Of a DNA stretch of 64,000 nucleotides, positions 24,845-36,836 are shown piece after piece. Every line of letters starts with the position of its first letter. Position 1 is the first letter of the stretch. The notes under the pieces are model-generated. The model was not told the origin of the DNA and did not search any database. It saw only the letters and a list, made by a program, of their open reading frames with translations. Origin of the DNA: Guillardia theta CCMP2712 (Eukaryota > Cryptophyceae > Pyrenomonadales > Geminigeraceae); NCBI RefSeq assembly GCF_000315625.1, contig NW_005434655.1:532151-596150 (forward strand). The letters are read 5' to 3'. The position numbers were made by a program, and so were the translations under genes.

Positions 24845-26818
24845 ATGCAAACGACTTCAATCAAGGCTGATTGTGCTCAGGGATCCAACATGGACGAGGT
24901 TGAGCAGCGAGAAGCTGAAAGATCCTTTGCACATGGCCGAGCACAGCATCCCAGTCCCCCTTCATTAGTGATCATGCGACAGGCTGTCAAACGAGGCACA
25001 TGGCTGCCGGGACTGAATGCTGTGCTGAACGGAAGCCCTTCTCAATGTGACTGGTGCATCTCACGCCTTGGCAATAGCAGCTTCGTTCGTCGTCGTCGTC
25101 GGAGCAGCAGTCCACTGTCTATGGAGGGGGGTATCAGGTCCAGCAAGATACAGCCGCGAGTTTTGGAGGGTGTAGGGTTATTGATTATTGCTTGTTTCCA
25201 AATGCTTTCTCAATTCTTCAAGAGTTATTGCTCTTCAATTCTGATGATTGCTGTATTCCTATCCACTACATCGGCTGATAGTGGACTTCGAAGCTCTGAA
25301 TCTAGATGTGAGCGCGGGGGGGTCCCCCATGTTTCTAGCGTGGTTGGAATGCACAGTCGAGGAAGATTGTACCCCTCTAATGATCCAAGAACGAGCAGGC
25401 TGAAAGAGTTGAATGTCGGTGACGACGCGAATTGCAGCTCATGGAAAGACATCAGGATGCAGTTCAACAGAGCGATGGCGCAGCTGCAGAGCAACGCGCA
25501 TCAGCCCTCTGCTAAAGAAACAGCGAAAGAGCTCAACTGCTGGCTCATGCACCTACTGTCACAACCCGACGCCAATATGAACTCGCACGAACGGAAGGCT
25601 TTGCTCCTAAACTTGAAAAGAATCTCACAGCTGCAAAAAGAGAATCTGCGACTGAAGCTCGAGCATGCCACGAGGTCCGAAGCTCCTATTGTCAACAGCG
25701 CGAGTCAAAATTATCCTGTTCGGAAGGAGCTCGCGCCTTCGCAGAGGACAGATCGGTGTGTTGTGCAGACTGAGTTGTCAAAGCCCGGAGCCACAGTTCG
25801 CAGGAACAGCGCTGCTCAGAGCTACGCCTTTCATCGGCCAGGCGCGCGGTCGTCGGCACCGCAGGGCTCTGTGGGTACAGCACCCTCTCCTTTCCCTCCA
25901 GGGCAGCAAGTTTCACGCAATCAGATCTGCAACAAGTTAGGGGCGTCTAATGTCATCTGTGAACAGCGAGATGCCGGAGGTCAAAGTACTGGCACAAATG
26001 GGGAGCTGGGTGCAGCTTTGCGGCAGCTGGATCAGATGCGAGAGCTGAACCGCCAGCTGGCACATGAAGTGTCGGCACTTGTGAACGAAAACCTCCGCCT
26101 AAAGTCAGTGCTGCATCAGGTAAGAGAGTAGAAGGAAGGCCGTTATCGTCAAGACCTGACAGCTCGTTTCTCCAGGCTCAGTCGTCATTGCTTGAGGCAG
26201 CGGTTGCACAGGTTTCTCCTATGGAGGTCGCGGCGGAGAGAGCGGTACCAGATGTTGTGAAAGCAGCAGCAACCCTGCTCCACGACCGGAATGGTCCTGT
26301 GCTACAGGGTGGAACGGATCCACTCGAGAGGGGTTTAGTGATGGCGTCGGCTGCACTGTTGAAGCGCACTGGCCTGCACGTCGGGGACAGAGTCCAACTC
26401 AAGAGGAACTTGTCAAGAGATCGGCTGGGGACAAGCGTCAACTCTACTGGGGTGATGGGTCATGTGCTGCCTGCTGGTGGTCTGTTGACGCCTGCTGCAG
26501 GGGGCGTTTCTTGGTGTGCTGATCGGGGAGGCTGGGGAGGAGGATGCAACTGTTTACCTCCACATGGATGACAACCAGGTACGTCGATCAGCTGCGGTTG
26601 TCGTCTGGTGACGGCTGGTCAGGTCCGCCAGTTCAGCTTGTCGGAGATCGACCTCCCTCAACCGCCGGAGAGCACTACTCCAGCTGAGGTCAGTCGCACA
26701 GCACGGGGCCAGCAGTGTTAACTCTTGCGAACAGGGAGGGTCGGACGACCTGCTGGATTGCAAGGTGACAGAAAGCAACTCAGAGGAGCAGAGCACGTTG
26801 CAAGGTCCGCCGCTCTAG
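24845..26818 (+). CDS. Unknown coiled-coil protein with internal hydrophobic segment
   Basis: I do not recognise the family. Five exons in one frame, 24845-26119, 26176-26451, 26501-26578, 26623-26688 and 26735-26818, give 592 aa; all introns are phase 0 and 44-56 nt. Features in order: an acidic/basic N-terminus; a hydrophobic stretch around residues 115-145 (VGLLIIACFQMLSQF, SSILMIAVFLSTTS) that could span a membrane; a helical segment LMHLLSQPDANMNSHERKAL and LKRISQLQKENLRLKLEHA; and a second coiled coil (QMRELNRQLAHEVSALVNEN). Near the C-terminus a compact region HVGDRVQLKRNLSRDRLGTS, then VLIGEAGEEDATVYLHMDD, resembles a small beta-barrel, but this is only an impression. The first ATG at 24845 was chosen; an upstream 5' exon is possible because a poly-pyrimidine AG acceptor lies at 24783-24792. 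Confidence 0.65.
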
Positions 26819-27145
26819 CAGGACATGTGGATATGGCAATGAAGGATCTTAGTGGGATATTAGCAAGGGTATGCAAGAGGAAAGAGGAGGGGGGGGGGCG
26901 GGAGGAGGAGGAGGAGGACGGATTCTCGGTTTTATTGTCAAAACTTCCGCTCTCCGTTGGCCGAGAAGCATGCGACTACATTGTAGCCGGGGTTCTCCGT
27001 TCGCTGGCCGGGGGCTCCGCGAGCGCTCGAGGCGTCCCTGGCAGGAAGGGGAGAGATTCAATGCCAGAGGCGCACGCGGAAGCATCAAAAGATTTATTGA
27101 AGAAAGCAGAGGGGAGGCGAGGTGGGCTAGAGCAGCAGAATGGTC
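26819..27145. other. Convergent 3' spacer
   Basis: Between two stop codons. Contains a purine run (GGAGGAGGAGGAGG near 26905). Nothing else is seen. Confidence 0.4.
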
Positions 27146-30100
27146 TTACCCCTGGTTGCCCGACTTGGCAGCGTTGGCGGCAGCCTGTGCGGCTTTTGCC
27201 TCGAGCTCCATCTTCCTCTACTGCCTCGTCACTGCGAGGAGGAGGAGGAGGAGGAGGAGACTGACCTGGGGAGCTGAAGCTATCAGAGCATGAAGAGCTG
27301 CTTGTCTGTCCTGCGGCCAATCCGACATGGACTCCTGTACCTGCAGCAGGAGGCGTCATGGGGGGCGGGGGGGAAAGAGCCTGGGGAGAGGAAACAGGAA
27401 AGAGAGGGGACGAGAGGGAGGGAGCGAGTTCGGCGTACCTTAACCCCGAAATTTTGTTGGAACTGCATGAAGATCTCATGGAAGAACAAGACCTCGTCCA
27501 CCTGCTGGTCGTTAACTCCTCCAGCAGCAGGCAAGGCGATGACTTTACATCGTCGATGGGGGTGATGTACTCGTCGTCATCGTCCTCATCGTCGGGGAAC
27601 AGATCCTCCCACGCGCATCCTCCCTCCCGAAAGTTGTACAGCTTCATCAACACCTAGAGAGCAGGAAGAGGAGGAGGAAGTTAGGGCAGCAACTGTCATG
27701 GTACAGTCTCGCTCACTGAGTCCATATCCGCTCCTTCCTTGAACTCGTCCTCCTCGTCATCAACATCGAGCACGCCGTCATCCTGTCACGCCCTGTCACC
27801 CTCCTTCCATTCCCCTCCCCTTCCTCCTCCACGCACATCGTCATCCTCCTCGTCATCGTCACCCTGTCGGTTCGCAATCTCCTCCTTGAGCTTCTTGTTG
27901 TTGGCAAGATCCTGCCGCAAGAAGTGAGCGACAGCTGCACAGGGGGGAGGAGGAAGAGCGAGATAGCAGCAGGGAGAAGTGGGGAAGGGGGGGGGGGGGG
28001 GTAAAGGAGAGCAGCAGGAGAGGAGGAGAGGAGGAGAGGAGGGAGCAGCAGCAGTGGGAGGGAAGAAGGAGGGAGGAGAAGATGTGTTCACCTCCTGCAG
28101 CTCTAAGATCGCCCGGAGGATGTGCGAGAGGCCGCCCGACACGGAGGGAGGCATATTGGGCACGGGGACCTTGAGGATTGACGTCAAGCCGAGGATGCAG
28201 ACTTTCTGATCATGAAGCCCCTTGAAGTGACTCCTGCGATCTTGGTCAGATCCTTACCGTCATCGACCCCCTGCCTCCTGCCTCCTGCCTCCTGCCTCCT
28301 GCCTCCTGCCTCCTGCCTCCTGCCTCCTGCCTCCTGCCTCCTGCCTCCTGCCTCCTGCCTCCTGCCTCCTGCCTCACTTGATCGGTCTTTCGTCCCCTTC
28401 CTTCTTTTCTTCCAAAGCTGAGATCGCCGAGAGCCTGGTGGAGGCCAAGTGAGTTGATGACGACATGGAGGAGAACGCGAAGGGAGACAGGTGACCGAGA
28501 GAAGTTCAGGGATAGACAAGGGGGGGGGGAGGGGGAGGAGGGGGGGAGGGGGACAAGAGTGTTCACCATGCATGGAACACGTTCACAATGGTCCCCTGCT
28601 GCTCCAACGCCGTTAAAGTTCCTTCTGCATTGTAGAAGAGACAATTGGCTATCATCTTGAACAATTCGGTGCGGCAATACGCTCTTGACGCAGGGTTGGA
28701 CAGCAATCTGACACAATCACGGTTAGCATGAGTCCTGAGTGGCAGGGGAAGAAAGAGAGACCAAGGGAGAGGAACAAAGAGTTGGCGCAAGGGAGAGGAG
28801 GAAGGAGAACGGGGTTCGAAGATGAGGAGGCAGGGTAGAGGATGAGAACGAGAGTGAGGAGAGAGAAGGAGCAGGGAAGGAGAGGAGGAGGAGGAGGAGG
28901 AGAGACAGGAGGGGAGACAGGAGGGGAGGAGAGTGGACCTCTGGCAGCTGAGCTGGAGCAGAGGAGGGATGTAGGAGTCGATGGCTCCCTTGCAGTTGAG
29001 GATGAGGCTCTCAGAAAGCTTGCAGGCCTCGACGAGGTCACGCTCCGACGAGTCCTCGTGCTGCATAACCTTGTCGATCATGCGGTAGACCGTCAGCGGG
29101 TGCTCCGGGTTGGAGAGAAAGACGGTGGTGCTCCTGGAGATGTAGTTGTCGAGGGGGAGGTTGATGTTGGAGAGGTAGTCGAAGGCCCAGTCGAAGAAGG
29201 ACTTGGTGAGGAGGGGGAAGAGGGACCAGACGCCCTCGGAGATGGTGGGGCTGTAGTAGGTCAGGTAAGTCAGGATCTCAAGGAACTCTTCCATGAACTC
29301 CATGTACACGTAGTCCCCCGTCGAGTCGGGCGACAGCACCTTGGCAAGCAGGGGCACCAGGTTGGGCTCGAGCGAGTGGTACAGCTCGGGAGTTTTCTTG
29401 ATGGAGTCGAGCAGGGTCTTGATCGCCGAGCAGCACTGGGACGCAGCGATCGCCGCGTCGTCCTCCCCCTCCCCCTCCGACGACGTAAGGCGGAGGAAGT
29501 GCTCCGAGAGCCTCTGGCAGAGCTGTTGCGCGTAGGGGGCCATCTCGTCCTCGAAGCACTCGATGAGGATCTCGAGGCTTGCTATCAGCTCGTCGCTCCC
29601 CACCTCGTCGATGAGGCCGAACAGCTTGTCCAGCAGCTGCGGCAGGAACCCTGAGAGCAGCGGCAGGACTCCCGTCCTCGCTGCCCCCTCGTCCATGTCG
29701 TAGATGAAGAGCCTCAGCGCGATGGCTGCCTGGAAGCGGACCGGAAGCTCAGCGTCCTGTAGCATGTTGATGATCTCCCCCAGCACACTTTGGAAGCAGC
29801 TCGGGTCCTTGAGGATCGTGTCCACGTACTGCGAGAGCGTCCAGGCAGCTCGGCTCCTCAGGTGCCCCTTGCTGGACTTCAGCTCGGGGATCGCGTACTT
29901 GACCAGCATGTCCCTCACGTGCCCCTCATACTGCGCCGCCATCTTCTGCTCCTGCAAGGCCCCGGCCAGCGATCCGATGCAGTACAGGGCCCCGTCCTTG
30001 AGCCGCGCGTTCCCTCCACCCTCAGCGTAGCTCTTCATGTGGCTGATGCAGAACTCGATGGTGGGGATGAGCGTCGTCTTGGTCCTCTTCTTGCAGAGGT

Positions 30101-31804
30101 TCACGACGAGCGAACAAGCGACGGAGCGCTGGCTGGAGTAGTCCTCCAGGAAGTCATACGTCTTGCGGATGAACTCCTGAGGGTCGCTCGTCCAGAGCTC
30201 CTCGTCCTCCTCGTCGAAGCAAATCATGGGGAACAGCACGTGCGAGATCAGCGCCATGCAGTTGGGCTTGAGGAGCTTCCAGGTGATGGCCAGCGTAATG
30301 GCGATGTCGATGAAGTGAAGGCCCTCGACCACCAGCGACTCGGGGAGGAAGACGCCGTCCGCCTTCTTCGCCAGCAGCTGCATGAAGAGCTGCAGGAAGC
30401 GGTTTGCAAGCTCGTTGTGGAACGCCTGCGACAGCTGGACTTCCCCAGCTCTGTTCGCCCCGAACTGCTTCTCAGCTACCTTGGGGCTGCCGTACTTCTC
30501 GAAGAGCCGATGGAGGATCTTGGCTGACCATCTCTTGCACTTCCAGAACACGAGCTTGTTCAGCTCATCCTTGTCAGCGTTGGGTCCTCCCTGAGCCTGC
30601 GGGGGGACCGGGGCCTCGATCACCCGGTACAGCAGCGACATCCACTCGACGAACCGACCGTAGTCTTGGAGGTAGAGGGGCACAGACTGGTGGACGCACG
30701 ACCACAGGGACTTGATGATCACCTTCTGCATCTCCGCCGTCTTCTCATCCCCAGCATGTGACGACAGCGTCGCCTCCATGAGCGCTGGCAGCCGGGGAAA
30801 GGCCTTGGACATGATCTCGTTCAGCGGCTGCTCGCGCTTGTCGTGTGCCTTATATTCGTAGTTCTTCGTCAGCACCCTGAGGGCATAGAGGGCGCCCAGG
30901 ATGTGCTCGGGAGGGATGGCGGGGTCAAGTCTTGCGGTGACCTCGTCCAAGAAGTTTGGCATCTTCTCGGGAAAGTCGTTGGACGCGATTCTCCTCAAGC
31001 TCTCGGTGATGACACCTCTGCAGGACAGTGAGGAGACACCAAGAGGAGAAGAGAGGAGAGGGAAGGAGGGTACACAGCACGGCATGACCGGGCGAGGCGA
31101 GGTCGGAGGGAAGGAGCGGAAGGAGAGAAGAAGTGGAGGGCAAGTGGAGGAAGAGAGTAGAAAGGGGCATGCAGCTCTACCTGCACCGATGATCTGCCAT
31201 CACGATCGCTTCTAGAATATTCTGACGGATGAAGTTCCTTTCATCGTCTGGGATCACCCAATTGCAGCCCTGCAAGAATGCGCAAGATCAAAGACGAGCA
31301 AGGGGAAGGAGCAGCCTCCTCCTCCCCCTCCTCCTCCCCCTCCTCCCTCCTCCTCCCCCTCCCTCCTCCTCCTCCCCCTCCTCCTCCTCCTCCTCTTCCC
31401 CCCTCCTCCCCCCCTCACCTGCTCCTCCGTGGGTGTCGTCCTGTCCCAGTGCTTGTTGACCTGCGGCTTCTTCAGCGCTAAGAGATCGACACACACCCGC
31501 TCCCCCCTCCCTCCTTTGCAGCCCTGGGACGTACCAGGTTCTTGAAGTAGATGATCCCCGCCTGCTTGATCTCGATGGAGACCTCGTTGCTGTTCACCAC
31601 TCGAAACAAGGATGAGATGTACCCCGGGGTCCCCTCAAAGTTCTGCCCAGGCACAAGAGTCAACGCGGACCTCTACCAACAGAACTACAGGTTTGGAATG
31701 AGTGGGGGAGGGGATACCTTCAACAACGCTTCCGCAGCCTCCCTCTCCTTCTGGTTCGGACTCAGGGTGGCGGCAAGCGCTGAGTAAATGGCCTGAAGAT
31801 CCAT
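27146..31804 (-). CDS. Importin-7/8-like nuclear import receptor
   Basis: Karyopherin-beta family receptor that carries cargo such as ribosomal proteins and histones through nuclear pores under Ran control. It starts at 31804 (MDLQAIYSALAATLSPNQKE, a typical N-terminal HEAT/Ran-binding helix), continues through EIKQAGIIYFKNL and the large exon from about 31021 down to 28935. Its order of motifs matches importin-7: LYALRVLTKNYEYKA, FWKCKRWSAKILHRLFEKYG, CFDEEDEELWTSDPQEFIRK, KDGALYCIGSLAGAL, RSRAAWTLSQY, PVRFQAAIALRLFIY and FMEEFLEILTYLTYYSP. After a 333-nt intron (28234-28566) the frame resumes with GLHDQKVCILGLT, then the acidic loop DDEDDDDEYITPID typical of importin-7/8, and LFFHEIFMQFQQNFG near the C-terminus, ending KSGNQG. 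More than ten exons; some small ones at 27.3-27.9 and 31.4 kb are approximate. About 1000 aa, as usual for the family. Confidence 0.88.
28266..28377 (+). repeat. 7-nt minisatellite (CCTGCCT)n in importin intron
   Basis: About 15 perfect copies in tandem, wholly inside the intron 28234-28566, starting 32 nt from its acceptor. The unit is not a multiple of three and lies outside the coding frame. The homopyrimidine-rich strand is the non-coding strand. Confidence 0.9.
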
Positions 31805-33002
31805 CTCCGCTCCTTCCTTTGAGAGGCTCTCCTGCAGCAACCCACGTCATCCGTGACATAAACATACTTCGGCGACATTTCGCAAAGTGACAGCGGTAAC
31901 AGTGTTGTGTGCTCAACGGGAACAACAACAGCACGCAATTCCACACATCTGTCTCACTTCAATTCTCCTGTCCTCCTAGCTGACTCAGTTTTCATGCTCA
32001 GATCCTCGTCATGGTCTTCATTCACTACTACTTAGCCTAGTCCTCAATCCAGCTCAACGATTCTTCTTCACTGACAAGATCAACCGTGACTGATGGAGTT
32101 CTTCCTCCTCGTTGAAGACTCTCCTCTCATTCAATCAGCTCTTCCTCCTCCTTCCTGCTCCCTCCATCCCGCCCTCCCGCCCTCCCGCCCCACACCGCAA
32201 GTCCTCATAGTCTTGTGCATGTACCCAAGACCGGCAAGGGGATCAGCATTGGATGGGGTGAGGGTAGTACCTCTGTGGGACTAATCCATGGGGGTGGGGT
32301 AGTCTATTTCAAAGGGGTGATCGTCAAAACTTTGTGTGAAAAGTAGGGGTAAAATCAAAGAAAATGAGGGGTAGTGAAAAAGATTCAGGGGTGATAAAGG
32401 ATAGTGGGTGGGTATGTTAGTGGGTACAGATACGCGAACTACCCCCCTTTCCGTAAGGTTTACCATAGTGGTGGGGTGATAATACAGGCTGAGAGGGGGG
32501 TGGTAGGATGGGGGTGAGGGGTGCACGTGAAGAATATCATTTTACTTATCGAGTTGCATTTCCAGTCTGCCTCAGCATCTTGGATTCTCAAATTATGAAG
32601 ACAGCAATATTCAAATACGCGACACTCATTGAATGAAACTTCCCTGTCTACCTCCGACATGACGGCGGCGCGGGCCCGTTGGCTTTCCGTCACCTTGAAC
32701 AAGTCACTCCACCGTCATCACCGTGACCGCCGGCTCCGTGAGGGCCCAATGAGTCAGTAATAGTCACACTCTGAGTGAAGTCACAGTGATCGGACGGGCC
32801 CGTCCGTCACTGACTCAGTGAGAGTCACAGTCCGGAGCTCGCACTGTCACGGCGCCAGGGCCGCTTGAGTCAGTGAAAACCGCCGGCAACTTGAAAGTTT
32901 ACTCAGTGACGGTACTACGGCGGCAAGTTTTGAAGACTTGTTGCTGACTGAGCCTCGGAGCTCCAGCGGCACCGATCTTGAGGCAGCGGACTCTCCGATG
33001 GC
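31805..33002. repeat. Spacer with repeat blocks upstream of importin gene
   Basis: Leaving the importin start at 31804, ordinary sequence is followed by a GGGGTAG/GGGGTGGG block (32230-32530, C-rich on the minus coding strand). Then a GC block with GTCACTGACTCAGTGA-type words (32655-32960) reaches almost to the 3' end of the channel gene. No gene is supported. Confidence 0.5.
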
Positions 33003-35877
33003 TCATGCATGAGCTCTGTTGATATTTCTATCGATGACTCGGAGGCTCCCGTTGGCTCCTAGATCCACAGCAGATGCCGAGAACCTTCTGGCATGGAACG
33101 CATTCTTGCTGGAGACTCTGCTGGTCTCGCTTCCTCCGTTCACCCTACCAACCGTCGCTCTCCTTTGGCTGCCATTCACCTTCATGTCCACCTCTTGCGT
33201 CAGGAACTCGTCGAAGCTGTTCGCTCGCTTCAGGGCATCCACCAGCACCAAACCTGCTCAGCTCGCCTCACTCCGACAGCCCCCGCAAGCTTGTCAACAC
33301 ACCTGGCATGACAGCTCGGGTCGCCGGTGGAGCAACGGCCCCGTACTTACCAACATGATGATACCGACTTGACCCATCGGCCATTGACACTGTGACTCGC
33401 TCCCTCTCATCTCTCCCGTCTCCTGCATGCTCCTTCTTGTCCTTGGGGCGGCTCTTCGATGCCTGCATCGACCCGTTCATCCCTCCCAGCAAGTAGTCGA
33501 GCACTTGGTTGGGGTCGTCGCCCTGTAGGACAAGTGAGGACAGCAGCCAAGAGTCCACGAGAGGAGGAGGACGTGGAGGATGGAGACAAACTGATGCAGG
33601 AGCTTACTCTCAGGTATTTCATCGATGGGACGCGCTTGACTCTCTGCACCTTGCCGTTGCTGCCCCCTTGCTTCTGACCTTCACTTGTCGACTCGTCTGC
33701 ATCAAATCCCCATCAACTCTCACATCCGCAGGACTTCCTCTCCTCACCTGAGCCTCCAGCTGGTCTCTCGAGCGAAGAGAGCCGGCAGATCATCGTCTTG
33801 ATGTCGTTCACTGAGTGCTCGAGACGGTCCAGGCGAGTCTGCGTGTCCTCCATGTGCTCGCCGACCCGCATGAACTCTTCCCGAGAGATCTTCCCGTCCC
33901 CGTCCACGTCCATCTTGTCGAGCACGTAGTTCATCTTGAATTCAGGGATTCCCAATTCCGAGAGCGCAATCCTCGCTTCGTCGAGGTCCAGCACTCCGTC
34001 TCGGTTCACGTCTTGGGCATAGAACACTTCTGAGAGCATGGCAGTTCCTTTCGACGAGAAGCCCCAGGAGTTGATGATTCTTGCGCTGTTCTCAGCAATG
34101 AGCTCCAGTCGCTTCAGCGTCAGCATAATCGCCAGCGTCTCGTAGCTCTGAGTCTCATGCATCGCGTTGGCCAGCACTCTCTGGGAGTATCGCTTCAGTT
34201 CCTCTCGCATGATCTCTTGGAACTGATCGCTGCCAAACTCCTTCTGCGTGTTGCACAGCCTGCCATTCTCCGTCAGGACCTCGAAGTCTTCCTCGAGGAT
34301 GTGAATCGGCGAAGATGTCGGCAGCTTCTTGAGCCCTTTCTGAAACTCCTCGTAGTTGAGGCCTCCCGACCCGTCCGAGTCAAGTCGCTCGTACGTCTCG
34401 CTGATCCTCGACGTCAGGTCCTTCTCCGACACGAAGTGAGACAAGTGAGCTGTGAGCGGATCTAAAACTCCGCACGCCCTCCTTGCCTTCTTCTTCCTGT
34501 CCTCCTCCTCCGCCTTTTCCGTCTGGATGGCTTCTTTTCCTGCTTGGAGCGAGGAGATGAACTCATCCAGCAGAACCGCCACCACCACGTTGATCAAGAA
34601 GACGCCAGCCAGCAGAGCGTAGGAAACAAAGAAAGTCGCCACCCACATATCTCGGCTCGTTGTAACAGTCCCATCATCAAGCAGCGAACGCGAGACTGCA
34701 GAAGCCCAGCTGTAAGAGAAAGTCAGCAAGAGGTTGTTGAGGGCGAGGGCAAAGGAGCAGCCAGTACCTGTCCCCTGTCATCACTTGAATCATCTGCCAC
34801 ACGTGATTCAATCATCAAACATTCCATTCCCAAGCACGCCATAGAGCGACGTACCGTGAAGAGAGAGGAGGTAAAGTTGCCGAAGTACTCAGGGCTCCTT
34901 TCGTGGAAGAGGTGAGTGCCAAGAGCAGACCAGATGGAAGTCACGAGGAGCAGGATGGCCATGCTGTTTGCAACAGGAATCAGCGCAGAGATCAGCGCTG
35001 TGATGATGCGGTTCAAGGAACGAAACTTGCGAAACAAGCGAGCCACGCGGAAGACTCGTATGAGTCGAAGAGGTTGCAGTGAGGGAAGTCCAGGGGCGAA
35101 CACGACGGTCAGAGAGACTGTCACAATCACAAGATCTAGAATGTTCCATGCATCCTGGTAGAAAGCTTTGAAGAAGTGGGCTGACCGTGAAAACAAGTTG
35201 ACGGCAAGCTCGAAAGTGAAAATGCTGGTGAAGACAATGTCCAACAAGTCGAACATCGCAGCAGCACTCGTGCCATCGGCAGGCAGCACTTGCGCCTCCC
35301 ACACGTCAATTGCAAAGCAGGCAATGAGAACTGTGGCAAAGAAGGTCTGGCTATGCATGGACTCATAGAGCCTCAAGACTTTTGCTCTGAAACGAGACAG
35401 CTGGCTGCCGGCGTACTCGATTTCTCTTCTTGCTTTCTCTTGTACGATCTTTGCAGCCTGACACTGCTTCTGAAGATCGTTGAGCCACATGTCAAATTCT
35501 TCTGGATCTGGACGGCAAACGTAGGTTCTTCCGCTGTTGTGACCATCCTTGGTGGTCTGGATGATGAGCGCTTTTTTCACCGTGTCGTCCCCCTTCTCCA
35601 GCGTCGACTCCGTCAGGATATCAGCGATCTCGTGCAGAGGGATCTCATCAGATACGATCTTCGAGTCCTGCTTTGCGAAAAAGAGCGTGTCCGCTGTCAG
35701 CACCGCCTTCACCTTGTGCCAGGTGATCGTCGATGACACTCGCTTCCTATCGAGAAACCCGAACCGCAGAAGACCATCTACCGGGAGCTCGAGCCCGCTC
35801 TTCTCTTGTACTGGCGCAGAATATAGATCCGGCTGATTCGACTTGTGCAAGCTCTGAAGGATGATGGCAGCGGCCAT
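33003..35877 (-). CDS. One-domain voltage-gated cation channel with PH and EF-hand domains
   Basis: Single six-helix channel subunit that would assemble as a tetramer. Exon 1 (35877-34855) begins with a PH-like domain of about residues 20-130 (GFLDRKRVSSTITWHKVKAV, PDPEEFDMWLNDLQ). S1 to S5 follow: FFATVLIACFAIDVWEAQVL, DLLDIVFTSIFTFELAVNLF, AWNILDLVIVTVSLTVVFAP, the charged S4 with Arg every third residue (LRLIRVFRVARLFRKFRSLN) and SMAILLLVTSIWSALGTHLF. Exon 2 is only 26 nt (34793-34768) and encodes the pore motif MIQVMTGDS, completed by WAS in exon 3; the Asp suggests Ca2+ or mixed cation selectivity. S6 is ATFFVSYALLAGVFLINVVV. The cytosolic part has three complete EF-hands (DSDGSGGLNYEE, DVNRDGVLDLDE, DVDGDGKISREE). 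C-terminal exons to 33003 are Ser/Arg-rich and probably regulatory. The start could lie in an upstream exon, since an AG acceptor precedes the ATG. Confidence 0.85.
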
Positions 35878-36830
35878 GGCAGTAGCCCTGCAAGACGAAA
35901 TCAGCACTCATCCAAAGAATTCCAACATCAAGTGTCTTCAAGAGCTCTCATGAATCCTACATCTAGTGTAAGGAGGCTTCAACTCATTGATTCAATACTT
36001 TGCATGTTTGATTTTGCTATGCACAATCGTTCTTGCATGTTCGATGATTGATCTATCTCTGACTACCACCAGAAGCCGATGGATCAACCCGACGACAATG
36101 ATTCTGAACACCTTCACGTCGAAGTCATCGAGGGCGACCCTCGACTCTCAAGGCTATCTATCATCTTCTTCTCGCATCCTCTTCCTTGATCATAACATCG
36201 CGCCATGCTTCCAACTCCTCGTCGTCACTGCCATGGCTCCTCCTCTTCCCTAGTGTCACTGCCATGATGTCGCCTGCAGTGTCAGACGAGGCGGTAGACC
36301 CGGTGACTACCCCCATTGACAAAATCGTATTGCCCCGACCCTGGAAAGGGGGGTGGTCGACCCTAATAGTAAACTTCCGAGTCCCGGCCTGAGTCCGTCT
36401 GACCTCCCACCCCTACCTCCCCTCTCACCGCTGACCACCCTGACCCACCCACTTTACAAATTGGATGGGGGTAGGACATTGACCCTCGGACTCGGACGGC
36501 ACCCGATCAATGACAGTGACCACCCCCACCCTCTTTATCCATGCATGGAAGTACCCCTCTCCCTGATGTGGAAGTTGACAAAATACTTAACTACCGTACT
36601 AACCTCCAGTACTACCCCTCCCCCCCGCCCCCCCCCTTCCCTCGCTGAGGTGTCACTACAGGCCCAGTCATACGGTCATCAAATTGACTAATTTGTCATG
36701 AGGCGGGCGTGCCAGTACGTTTTTACCCAGTCAGTTCCGGGCACTCCCCGGGCGGCCCGGCCCCCATCATCGCAGTTCAAACCTGCCAGTGCGCGGAAGA
36801 TCGGATGATCGGATGTCTCGTTGACAGGGT
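35878..36830. repeat. Spacer with C-rich block
   Basis: 35900-36290 is ordinary sequence, presumably the channel promoter. 36295-36640 is rich in ACCCCC, GACCCACCC and CCCTACC words, followed by a small GC block (GCGGCCCGGCCC near 36750). No gene is supported. Confidence 0.45.
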
Positions 36831-36836
36831 AGGGCG

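Noticed and set aside
28266-28377. Regular array considered as a CRISPR array
   Set aside because: Perfect 7-nt tandem without spacers, inside a eukaryotic intron; a minisatellite.
28842-29654. 270-residue plus-strand frame opposite the importin gene
   Set aside because: Antisense shadow of a GC-rich coding exon; the importin reading is supported by family motifs throughout.
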